A stretch of 64,000 nt of DNA from UBA2386 sp046306335 (GTDB lineage: Bacteria; Planctomycetota; UBA1135; UBA2386). The stretch spans positions 1-64,000 of the forward strand of contig JBKDXM010000047.1 in assembly GCA_046306335.1 (NCBI GenBank). The letters run 5' to 3'. Position numbers and translations under genes: made by a program. The notes under the pieces were generated by a model. That model ran no database searches. It was not told the DNA's origin and saw only the letters and a program-made list of their open reading frames with translations. This document shows, one piece after another, positions 41,434-49,975 of this stretch (the stretch's first letter is position 1; each line of letters opens with the position of its first letter).

Positions 41434-42452
41434 TGGCCACGGACGGCGGCGCAGCGGACGGTGACGTCGGCGCGCACCTCGCGCTGTCCACCGTCGCGGC
41501 GCAGGACCGCCCCGACTCGCCGTGGAACCGCGCCGCGATGGCGGTGGAGCACGGCGACCCGTTGTGCTGCCGCACCGAGTGGCAGCTGTCGGCGCTGGCG
41601 ACCTTGCACCCGACGCACGAGCCGTTGATCGGCGTCGGCGGCGCCGCCGTGCTGGCGCTGGCGTGGCTGCCGCACCCGCAGTTGGGTCCGATGTTGGGAC
41701 CGTGCGAAGCATCGTGGACGTACGGCTGTCCGTTGCTGGGGCCGGACGCCGTCGAACTGCTGGCGCATCTGCTCGATCGCCTCGCGCGCCGCCGGCGGCG
41801 GCCGGCGGTCGCCATCACCGGTCTCGCGCCAGGTTCGCCGACGCTGCGCGCGGTCGAGGCGTTGCCGCACCACGATTGCTGCGAGACCAGCGACGTGCGC
41901 GAGCAGTGCGCCGCCTCGCTCGCCGGCGGTCTCGATGGCTTCCTGTCGCGTCGTTCGTCGCACTTCCGTCGCCACGTCCGCCAGCAGCAGCGGCGCGCAC
42001 GCGCGCACGGCATCGTCCTGGAGCGCGTCGCGCCGACCGACGCTGCGGCCGCGGACGCAGCGTATGCGCGCATGCTCGCCATCGAGGCGCGCAGCTGGAA
42101 GGGGCGCGATGGCTGCGGCATGGACCGCGAGCCGGCGCGCGCGTTCTACGGCCACATGCTGGGCCGGCTGGCCCAAGGCGGCCACGCGCGCGCGATCTTC
42201 GCCGTCCGCGACGGCGTCGACCTCGGCTTCCTGTTCGGCGGTTGCGTCGGCGGTGTCTTCCGCGGCCAGCAGTTCAGCTACGACGTCGACTGGTCGCACG
42301 GTTCCCTCGGCAACGTCATGCAACTCGAGCAACTGGCGTGGCTCGCGGAGGAGGGCGCGCGCCGCTACGACCTCGGGCCGATGATGGCCTACAAGGCGCG
42401 CTGGGCGGAGCTGCGCACCCCGCTGCAGACCCGCGTGCTCTTGCCGACGTGA
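41433..42452 (+). CDS. FemAB/BioF2-like acyl- or aminoacyltransferase
   Basis: 339 residues. The C-terminal half matches the GNAT-fold BioF2/CelD-type domain used in polysaccharide or peptidoglycan modification: FLSRRSSHFRRHVRQQQRRA, AIEARSWKGRDGCGM, FYGHMLGRLAQGG, AIFAVRDGVDLGFLFGG, FSYDVDWSHGSLGNVMQLEQL and YDLGPMMAYKARWAEL. Such proteins transfer acyl or aminoacyl groups onto cell-surface glycans. ATG 41433 overlaps the stop of the glycosyltransferase, implying coupled translation and action on the same product. Confidence 0.82.
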   Translation: MATDGGAADGDVGAHLALSTVAAQDRPDSPWNRAAMAVEHGDPLCCRTEWQLSALATLHPTHEPLIGVGGAAVLALAWLPHPQLGPMLGPCEASWTYGCPLLGPDAVELLAHLLDRLARRRRRPAVAITGLAPGSPTLRAVEALPHHDCCETSDVREQCAASLAGGLDGFLSRRSSHFRRHVRQQQRRARAHGIVLERVAPTDAAAADAAYARMLAIEARSWKGRDGCGMDREPARAFYGHMLGRLAQGGHARAIFAVRDGVDLGFLFGGCVGGVFRGQQFSYDVDWSHGSLGNVMQLEQLAWLAEEGARRYDLGPMMAYKARWAELRTPLQTRVLLPT

Positions 42453-42623
42453 GGGAGCGGCGCCGCGGCGGCCGTCGTCCGGCGCCGGCGCGCGCGCGAG
42501 CGAGGCGGAATTGCCGACGCCGCTTCGTTGCACATACCTGACGCGCGCAGCGCGCGGCGGCGACGAAGTTGCGGCTATTCGTGGGCGAGCGTGCGGCGCG
42601 CTCGCCGCTCCGCCCGCCCCGCG

Positions 42624-43736
42624 ATGCACAAGCTGCGCCATCGGTTCGCCGTGCCCGTTGTCGCCAGCGCGCTCGCCTTGGCGGCGAGCTGGGCCAGCCT
42701 GGAGTGGACCGACGCCGTCATCTGGCACCATCGCGGTGACGACGGCGCGAGCTACCTCGCCGTGCGCATGCTGCTGCTCGCCGTCGCCGTCGCCGCCGCG
42801 ATCGCTGCCGCGCTCCATGGCGTCGCCGGCGCGCGCCTGCCGCTCGGCTGCCGCCGCGCCCTCGTCGCCGCCTGCGCCTGCTTCGCGTCCGTGCTGCTGC
42901 TGGAGATCGCCTTCACCTTCGTCGCCCGCAGCCACGGCGTCGGCTACACGCTTGCGGGCCGCGTCTGGCACGAGCGGCACTGGTCGCCGATCAACGCCCT
43001 CGGGTACCGGGACGCTGCCGGGACGCCCGCTCCTGGCCAGCGCGTCGTCTGGTTGCTCGGCGATTCGTTCACCTCCGGGCACGGCCTCGCGGACGTCGCC
43101 CAGCGTTTTGGCGACCAGTTGGCCGCGCTGCGGCCGGATCTCCACGTGGTCAATCTCGGCCAGTCAGGCGCCGACACCGCCGAGGAACTGCGGCGCCTGC
43201 GCGCCTACCCCGGCCGGCCGGACCTGCTCGTCCTGCAGCACTTCGTCAACGACTTCGACGGCGCCGCCGAGCGCGTCGGGCGGGCGATCCCGTCGTTCGC
43301 GCCGTATCAGGACCTGCAGTCGACCCGGCTGCGGTTCCTCGTCCGCGGCAGCTACCTCGCCAACTTCCTCTATTGGCAGTTCGCGCACGGCGACGCCGAA
43401 GCCTACGAGCGCTTCGCCCGGTCGGCGATCGCCGACGAAGCGGTGGCGCGGTTGCACGAGACCGACCTGGCCGCCGTGCACGAATGGGCCGTGGCCCACG
43501 GCGTGCCGCTGTACGTACTGTTGGTGCCGAGGCTCGAGGACCCGGAGCGCAGCCGGCCAGCCGACGAACGCGTCCGCCGCTTCTTCGCCGACCGCGGCGT
43601 GCCGACGATCGACGCCGCGCGCTGCCTCGCCGACCTGCCGGTCGCCGCGCGCGTCGTCAACGCCCACGACGCGCACGCCAGCGCGCTCGCCAACGAGCGC
43701 ATCGCCCGCGAACTGGCGCACACGCTGGCGCACTGA
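42624..43736 (+). CDS. Membrane-anchored SGNH/GDSL hydrolase
   Basis: 370 residues. Three hydrophobic segments in the first 110 residues anchor the protein. The SGNH block I is WLLGDSFTSGHG (Ser about 140), block II/III NLGQSGADTAEE with HFVNDFDG, and block V Asp/His in NAHDAHAS near the C-terminus. SGNH enzymes of this layout add or remove O-acetyl groups on surface polysaccharides. It follows the FemAB-like gene by 171 nt in the same direction, so together they look like a glycan-modification cluster. ATG 42624 begins a basic segment before the first span. Confidence 0.82.
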   Translation: MHKLRHRFAVPVVASALALAASWASLEWTDAVIWHHRGDDGASYLAVRMLLLAVAVAAAIAAALHGVAGARLPLGCRRALVAACACFASVLLLEIAFTFVARSHGVGYTLAGRVWHERHWSPINALGYRDAAGTPAPGQRVVWLLGDSFTSGHGLADVAQRFGDQLAALRPDLHVVNLGQSGADTAEELRRLRAYPGRPDLLVLQHFVNDFDGAAERVGRAIPSFAPYQDLQSTRLRFLVRGSYLANFLYWQFAHGDAEAYERFARSAIADEAVARLHETDLAAVHEWAVAHGVPLYVLLVPRLEDPERSRPADERVRRFFADRGVPTIDAARCLADLPVAARVVNAHDAHASALANERIARELAHTLAH

Positions 43737-43787
43737 CCGTCCGGCGGGCGATCCCCGCACGCGCTCGGCGCGCGCCGTGCGCAGCCG

Positions 43788-46700
43788 TCACACGCCGAGC
43801 GTCAACGCGACGCCGTTCGACGTCACCATGCCGGCGATGTTGGCGCCGATGGCGAAGCCGATGGTCTGGCCGAACATCCGGTAACCCATCAGCGACGGCA
43901 CCGGCGGCACGATCATGCTGTACGTCGCCGTGCTGCCGGCGACCGGGATGGTGTACGGCGACGCCAGCGTCGCGTACTGCGCGCAGCCCGGCATGCCGAG
44001 CGCGGCGAGGTCGACGCCCGGATCGACGCGGATCGGGCTCAGCACCTGGATCGCGACGCCGGCGGTCGGCGACACGTTCGTCGTGGTGAACGTCAGCGTC
44101 GAGCCGAGGATCGGCGGCGTGCTCGTCAGCGTCAGCGGCAGCAGGTTGAGCGTGCTGGTCGTGAACGTGCCCGGCAGCGTCGCCGACAGATCGCGGCTGC
44201 CGACGTCGGCGTTGGGCTGCGCCGCGGCGAAGCCGACGAGCCAGCCGTTGCCGGCGATCGCGACGCTGCCCCACGCGAACGTGACGTTGCCGCTCGGCCG
44301 ATGGAACTGCAGTTGGAACGTCGCCGGGCTCGTCGTGCCGTAGCTGTGGACGCCGTCCCAGGTGACGTACGAAGTGCTGCCGATCTGCTCGAACTTCACC
44401 TTGCCCGAGCCGGCGGCAGCGGGGTTGAAGTCGTGCCAGCAGCCCCAGCGCGCCTGCGGCGACCCGTGCCAACCCGACGCCGTCGGCGTGTAGGCCGACC
44501 CGTTGCCGGGCCCGGCGCTGACGAAGCCGTTGGAGCAGACCTCCAGCATCGACGTCGTGCCGCCGGGGTACGCCAGCGGGCTCGCCAGCGCGATGCTGAC
44601 CGACGCGTCGTCGGCGAGCGTCAGGATCGTCGCGGCGGCCGTCGGCGCCACGTAGCTGCCGGCGGCCGACGCGACGTAGGAGCCCGCCGCGTCGTAGGCG
44701 AGCCGCATGCCCGAGGAAGCGAGGTCGAACACGCCGGCCGGGAACTCCTCGTAGAACGCCTTCGACAGCCGGTAGCAGCCAGCGCCGTATGGCACGCTCG
44801 CCGCGGGCACGAAGGTCGGGCCGTTGACGTCGAGCTGGAAGCTGCCCGAGGCGCCGTTGTAGCCGCCGACGCGCACGTAGTACGTGCCGGGCACGACCGC
44901 GACGCTGACGGTCGACTGCAGGCCGCAGGCGTCGTCGTTGCAGCCGAGGCTCGTCAGGCTCGCGCACGTGCCGGCGAACACCTGGATGGCGGTGTCCCAC
45001 GTCGCCTGCCCGCACGTGCTGACGGTCAGCGTGCCGCTCTGGTAGGCGGTGTAGGTGAACCACACGTCGCGCCCGCCCGCGGCGCACGGCCACGCCGGGG
45101 CAGACGTCGTGGCGTCGGCGGTCGTGAACGGACCGTACAGGCCGTTGCCGACGGCGATGGCCGCGGCGCATTCGTTGTTGGCCGGGGGCAGCGCCGGCAC
45201 CGGCAGCGAGTGCTGGTTGCAGGCCCAGGCGATGTCGGCGAAGTTCGGGGTGCCGTTGCCGAGGTTGCCGTCGTTGTCGTCGGCGAGGAACACCTCGAAC
45301 ACGGCCGCGGCCTGGTTCTGCGCGTTCGCCGGGATCGTGCCGAGCACGATGGCGTTGCTCAGCGCGATCGCCGCCGACCGATTGCCGAGCGTCGCCGCCA
45401 GCCGTTCGCGCAGCCGCCACGCGAAGCCCATCCACGACTCGCCGGCGCTGTGCACGCCGCATCCGGCGCATGGGTACTGCGTCGCGTTGTTGCCGCTGCG
45501 CATCGCGACGTTGGCGGCCTGCAGGCCGCTGCCGAGGTTCGGCGTGTCGCACAGGTACATGGCGACGATGTCGCCCCAGCCCTCGCCGAGGCCGTCGCCG
45601 ACCGCGTTGCTGATGCCGCCGTAGCGGTCGTCGAGGCCGTGGCCCCACTCGTGCGCGACGATCGTCGCGGTCGCCGTGTTGGTGCAGCCGCCCATCGCAT
45701 GGAAGAAGTTGATCGTGTTGCCCGCGTAGTAGGCATTGCACGGCGCGGCGATGTTGACGTTCACGTCGATCGTGCTCGCCGTGGCGAGCTCCGGCGTGTT
45801 GCCGAGGATCGCGCGCGCGAACTGGTTGCTGCGGTCGACCCAGTACGCAGTCGTCGGATGCGCGGCCTGGTTCGACGTCGCCCCCGCCGTCAGCAACTGG
45901 ATCGTCGTCGCGACGCCCGGATTCACCGTGAACGAGCCGCCCGGCGCATCCGGTCCGGCGATCGGGTCGTGGTGGCGGCCGTCGAGCGCGCCGACCGTGA
46001 TCGACACCGGCGCGCCGAGGTTGACGGTGAACTGGCCGTTGGCGTCGGTCGTCACCGCGCCGATGCCGGGCACGGTGAGCTGCAGGCCGGGCAGCGGCGT
46101 GTTGACGAGCGCCGAGAAGGCGTCGATGCCGGTGCGCGTCCAACCGCGCACGGTCACCGTGGTGTTGATCGGCGGCACGGCGGCCGCCCGCGGCGCGTCG
46201 GCCACCGCCGCCCCAGCCTCGCCGCCGTGCGCGCCGGCGGCGCAGCCGGCGAAGCCGCATTCGTGCTTGTCGTCGAGGTAGTGGACGAGCGCGCCGGACG
46301 TGGCGTCGACGAGGTGGCGGCCGATGGGGCCGTTGCCCTGCTGGTCGACGTTGCTGATGGCGACTTCCCAGCACAGGCGCGGGGCCTGCGGCGTCGCCGC
46401 GGCGACGTCGCTCCAGATCACGAGCCTCGGCGCGTTGACCCTGGCCGGCTGCGGCGCGCCGGTGGGCGCGCCGACTCGCTGCCAGGCGATGGCGAGGGCG
46501 GTGTCGGCGTCGAACGACGGCACGACGGCGAAGTCGGCGGGGACGGGCACGGCCTTGGCGCCGAACATCGGGACGCGGCCGACCACGTGGACGCGGACGT
46601 CGGCGCGGCCGCCGAGGACGGGCAGGCCGCGGAAGTGCTGGTCGAAGGTGAAGGTCCAGACGCGGTGCATGCGCGCGCCGATGGCCTCGCGGAACTCGCT

Positions 46701-47045
46701 GGCGCCGAGGCCGAGCAGGTCGGCGTGCTGGCGCAGCAGTTCGTGGGCGTGGCGGCGGGCCTCGGCGAGCGAGTTCTCGCGCCAGTCGGCGAGCGGTAGG
46801 CCGCTGCCCCAGATGGCGCCGGGCGTGCCGGTGGCGGCGCACCAGTCGACGCTCCACTCGCCGCCGGCGGCGTCGAGGAAGGTCCGCCACGCGGGCGACG
46901 ACAGGAACGCCGCACGCGGCGCGATCGCCTCGTCGGCGTGCTTTTGCGCGGCGACCGGCCCAGCGAACGCGAGCGCAGCAGCGAGGGGGATGGCGACGAG
47001 GGAACGACCAGGACACGAAGGACCGGCAACGCGGATTCGGCGCAT
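43788..47045 (-). CDS. Secreted M36/fungalysin-like metallopeptidase (1085 aa)
   Basis: 1085 residues with a signal peptide (LVAIPLAAALAFAGPVAAQ). A propeptide-like region follows (RMHRVWTFTFDQHFRGLPVLGGRADVRVHV, FTP/PepSY-like). The peptidase domain has TATIVAHEWGHGLDDRYGG (HEWGH about residue 464) and GDGLGEGWGDIVAMYL with the third zinc ligand Glu. NFADIAWACNQHSL follows. After about residue 610, C-terminal beta domains resemble a pre-peptidase C-terminal domain (RDVWFTYTAYQSGTLTVSTC, GTYYVRVGGYNGASGSFQLDV), then further Ig-like strands. A CarboxypepD_reg-like piece (TDANGQFTVNLGAPV) sits between propeptide and peptidase. It is exported and probably degrades extracellular protein. Confidence 0.85.
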   Translation of the reverse strand: MRRIRVAGPSCPGRSLVAIPLAAALAFAGPVAAQKHADEAIAPRAAFLSSPAWRTFLDAAGGEWSVDWCAATGTPGAIWGSGLPLADWRENSLAEARRHAHELLRQHADLLGLGASEFREAIGARMHRVWTFTFDQHFRGLPVLGGRADVRVHVVGRVPMFGAKAVPVPADFAVVPSFDADTALAIAWQRVGAPTGAPQPARVNAPRLVIWSDVAAATPQAPRLCWEVAISNVDQQGNGPIGRHLVDATSGALVHYLDDKHECGFAGCAAGAHGGEAGAAVADAPRAAAVPPINTTVTVRGWTRTGIDAFSALVNTPLPGLQLTVPGIGAVTTDANGQFTVNLGAPVSITVGALDGRHHDPIAGPDAPGGSFTVNPGVATTIQLLTAGATSNQAAHPTTAYWVDRSNQFARAILGNTPELATASTIDVNVNIAAPCNAYYAGNTINFFHAMGGCTNTATATIVAHEWGHGLDDRYGGISNAVGDGLGEGWGDIVAMYLCDTPNLGSGLQAANVAMRSGNNATQYPCAGCGVHSAGESWMGFAWRLRERLAATLGNRSAAIALSNAIVLGTIPANAQNQAAAVFEVFLADDNDGNLGNGTPNFADIAWACNQHSLPVPALPPANNECAAAIAVGNGLYGPFTTADATTSAPAWPCAAGGRDVWFTYTAYQSGTLTVSTCGQATWDTAIQVFAGTCASLTSLGCNDDACGLQSTVSVAVVPGTYYVRVGGYNGASGSFQLDVNGPTFVPAASVPYGAGCYRLSKAFYEEFPAGVFDLASSGMRLAYDAAGSYVASAAGSYVAPTAAATILTLADDASVSIALASPLAYPGGTTSMLEVCSNGFVSAGPGNGSAYTPTASGWHGSPQARWGCWHDFNPAAAGSGKVKFEQIGSTSYVTWDGVHSYGTTSPATFQLQFHRPSGNVTFAWGSVAIAGNGWLVGFAAAQPNADVGSRDLSATLPGTFTTSTLNLLPLTLTSTPPILGSTLTFTTTNVSPTAGVAIQVLSPIRVDPGVDLAALGMPGCAQYATLASPYTIPVAGSTATYSMIVPPVPSLMGYRMFGQTIGFAIGANIAGMVTSNGVALTLGV

Positions 47046-47210
47046 GGGCAACACGGCGGGTGCATGGCGCGTCCCGTGGTGCGGGCGCGCCGGGAGTCAT
47101 GGGGGCTGCCCCACAAGGCCCATCGCCCGCGCTGCGCACGCGGATTTTCCGCGCGCGCGCCGATGCCTGCGGCGCGCCGGCCCCATGCGCCGTGCGGACT
47201 CCGCCGTTCC

Positions 47211-49898
47211 TCAGTCGTCGTCGTCGTCGTCCGCGCCCGGCGCGATCGCCCACTCGGGATACGGCACGCCGGTGCCGCGCATCGCGCGCCACAGGATGCG
47301 GTTGAACAGGTCCTCCGGCGCGCGGTCCATCTGCGACAGGTCGAGCCCCGCCGAGGCGATCGCGTCGGCGCGCAGCTGCGGATCGGCGATCGCCGCCGGG
47401 TTGGGGTTCATCTCGTCGAGCGGCACGTTCGCTGGCAGCGCGGCGAACGGCGTGAAGTCGGGCGCTTCCGTGAAGCAGTCGAACATCGGCGTCGCGCTGG
47501 CGTCGAACACGTTCATCGGCCGCAGGCCGAGGATCTGCTCGATCGTGCGCAGCACGCTCGTCGTGTTGTATTGCGTCGACACCACCGTGCCGCGGCGCGC
47601 GTACGGGCTCGCGACGTAGCAGGTCGTGCGGTAGCCGCTGACGTGGTCCCAGCCGGCCTGCGGGTCGTCCTCGATGGCGAAGACCGCCATGTCCTTCCAG
47701 AACCGCGACTTCGACAGGCCTTCGACGATGCGGCCGAAGGCGAGGTCGTTGTCGGCCATGCACGCCGCCGGCGTCGGGCAGTCCTTGCTCGTGCCGCTGG
47801 TGTGGTCGTTGGGCAGGCAGATCAGGACGAGCTGCGGGAAATCGCCCTGCTGCTCGAACGCGGCGAGCTCGCGCAGGAACACGTCGGCGCGGTGCTGGTC
47901 GGGCACCGACATGTTCCAGCCGACGTAGCCGGTCGGCGAGTGCGGCGCCAACGGCCGCACGCTCGCCTCGCTGGCGAACACGACGTCGTCCGTGCCGTCG
48001 CGCCACGCGCGGTAGCAGGCAGTGAAGTCGGGCGCGCCCTTCTTCTTCGGGTCGCGCCAGCGCACCTTCGGCCCGCAGAACTCGCCGTAGTTGCGCAGCG
48101 TCACGCCCTGCGCGATCGCGCGGTCCCACAGGAAGCCCGCCGGCGAGTACGACAGCGCGTCCTTCTCGTCCTCGCCCATGCCGTCGGGATAGCTGCGCGG
48201 GAAGCCGGCGAACGCCCGCTCCAGGTAGTCGGTCGCGAACGCCGCCGTGCTCCACTGGTGGCCGTCGGCCGACAGGATGCCGCTGCAGTACGTGTTGTCG
48301 AGCAGCACGAAGCGGCGCGCGAGCGCGTGTTGGTTCGGCGTGATGCGCTCGGGGAAGATGCACAGCTGCGCGTCGCCGTTGCCGCCCGCGACGTCGCCGA
48401 GCACCTGGTCGTACGTGCGGTTCTCCTTGATGACGTAGACGACGTGCCGGATGCGGCTCGGCTCGCCGATGCGCTCGGGGATCGCGCGCGGCGGCTGGCC
48501 GGCCCGCGCCGGCAGCAGCGCCTGCGCGATCGCGTCGCGCCGCAGGTTGGCGTCGACCTGCGCCGACAGCCGCGGCAGTTCGTCGTCCTCGTCGGGCAGC
48601 GGCAGGAGCGAGAGCGAGCCGTGGTGCTGGTGGCTGTTGAACTCCGGCGCGCCGCCGTCCTTGCGCGGCCGGCCGAAGCCGAGGCCCTTCACGTTGGCGA
48701 CGACCAGCCGTTCGCGCTGCTCGTCGAGCAGCAGCGCACCCGGGTACCAGCCGACCGGCACGAAGCCGAGCAGCCGGCTGTCGCCGCGGTCCTCGGGCTC
48801 GAACCGGAAGACCGCGACGGCGTTCATCGTGCCGTTGGCGACGTACAGCCGTTCGCCGTCGTGCGCGAAGCACACCGCGTTGGGCGAGGCCTGCAGCAGA
48901 TCGCTCGGCTTGCTGCGCGCCCACAGCGTCTCGACCAGCGCGCCGTCGCGGTCGAGCACGCTGACGGTGTCGCTGCCGGCGTTGGCGCAGACGATCCAGC
49001 GGCCGTCGGACGAGACGGCGAGGTCGCTGGCCAGCCGTCCGGTCACCGTCTCGCGCACGAGCGCGCCGCTCGCGAGGTCGATCACCGACACCGAGCCTTC
49101 GCTGGCGACGTCGGTCGTCGGATCGACGCGCACCACCGTGCCGCGGCCGGCGGGGCCGACCGGATCGTCGGGTCCCGGCCGGCGGCCGCCCTGGTTGCTG
49201 ACGTAGGCGCGGCCGCCGGCGAGCACGACGTCGAAGGGGGCGGTGCCGACGGGGAACGTGCGCAGCACGGCGCCGGTCTGCGCGTCGAGCTCGAGCAGCG
49301 TGTTCGACAGGTTGCCGCAGACGTACAGCCGCGCGCCGTCGGCGCGCACCGCGATGCCGTCCGGGATCTCCGCCTCGCGCCGCGGCGCCTTCGCCGGCGG
49401 CAGCGCGAGCGTGTGCGACGGCGCCACCGTGCCGTCCTCGCCGACGGCGAAGGCCTTGAGCGAGCCGCGCACGTTGGCGAGCCAGATCGTGCGACCGTCT
49501 GGCGACACGGCGAGGCCGGTGCAGCTGATCTGGCCGTCCTTGTCGGGCTTCTGCTCCTTGCGGTTGGGGTCGCCGGCCGGCGTCGTCTGCTTCTCGGCCG
49601 GCAGCGGCACCTTCTGCGCGATTGCGCCGGTGGCGGCGTCGAGCACGACGAGCTCATTGGTCTTGCCCGCCGTGTAGACGCGCGCGCCGTCGCGCGAGCT
49701 CGCCAGCGCCAGCGGCCGCATGCCCGGCAGGTCGACGAACACGCCGTGCGGCGTCAGCGTCTGGTTGACCGGCGTCTGCTGGCGGCTGCCGTCGGCGGCG
49801 CGGCCGACCGGCCCGGTCGGCGCGGCGAGGCGCTCCGGAGCCGAGCAGGCGGCGAGGAACAACGGCAGCGAAGCGGCGAAGCGGACGAGGCGGGCCAT
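47211..49898 (-). CDS. YncE-type propeller fused to an alkaline-phosphatase-superfamily domain (895 aa)
   Basis: 895 residues. The N-terminus has a lipobox (SLPLFLAACSAP, Cys about 18). Residues about 55-420 form a YVTN/YncE beta-propeller (GLAVSPDGRTIWLANVRG, GIAVRADGARLYVCGNLSNTL, DLAVSSDGRWIVCANAGSDTV, AVCFAHDGERLYVANGTMNAV). Residues about 490-870 are a phosphoesterase/phospholipase C-like domain: RHVVYVIKENRTYDQVLGD with the metal-binding NRTYDQ motif, PNDHTSGTSKD and IEDDPQAGWDHVSGYRT. This fusion is known as a YncE/alkaline phosphatase family protein. The substrate is unknown. It ends in a poly-Asp tail. It is on the same strand as its large neighbours. Confidence 0.88.
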   Translation of the reverse strand: MARLVRFAASLPLFLAACSAPERLAAPTGPVGRAADGSRQQTPVNQTLTPHGVFVDLPGMRPLALASSRDGARVYTAGKTNELVVLDAATGAIAQKVPLPAEKQTTPAGDPNRKEQKPDKDGQISCTGLAVSPDGRTIWLANVRGSLKAFAVGEDGTVAPSHTLALPPAKAPRREAEIPDGIAVRADGARLYVCGNLSNTLLELDAQTGAVLRTFPVGTAPFDVVLAGGRAYVSNQGGRRPGPDDPVGPAGRGTVVRVDPTTDVASEGSVSVIDLASGALVRETVTGRLASDLAVSSDGRWIVCANAGSDTVSVLDRDGALVETLWARSKPSDLLQASPNAVCFAHDGERLYVANGTMNAVAVFRFEPEDRGDSRLLGFVPVGWYPGALLLDEQRERLVVANVKGLGFGRPRKDGGAPEFNSHQHHGSLSLLPLPDEDDELPRLSAQVDANLRRDAIAQALLPARAGQPPRAIPERIGEPSRIRHVVYVIKENRTYDQVLGDVAGGNGDAQLCIFPERITPNQHALARRFVLLDNTYCSGILSADGHQWSTAAFATDYLERAFAGFPRSYPDGMGEDEKDALSYSPAGFLWDRAIAQGVTLRNYGEFCGPKVRWRDPKKKGAPDFTACYRAWRDGTDDVVFASEASVRPLAPHSPTGYVGWNMSVPDQHRADVFLRELAAFEQQGDFPQLVLICLPNDHTSGTSKDCPTPAACMADNDLAFGRIVEGLSKSRFWKDMAVFAIEDDPQAGWDHVSGYRTTCYVASPYARRGTVVSTQYNTTSVLRTIEQILGLRPMNVFDASATPMFDCFTEAPDFTPFAALPANVPLDEMNPNPAAIADPQLRADAIASAGLDLSQMDRAPEDLFNRILWRAMRGTGVPYPEWAIAPGADDDDDD

Positions 49899-49975
49899 CG
49901 CGCCATGCTGCCGACGACCGCGCGACCGTCAAACGAAGCTTCGCAACGTCGTCGTGACGATCGCGGCGCGCGCCG

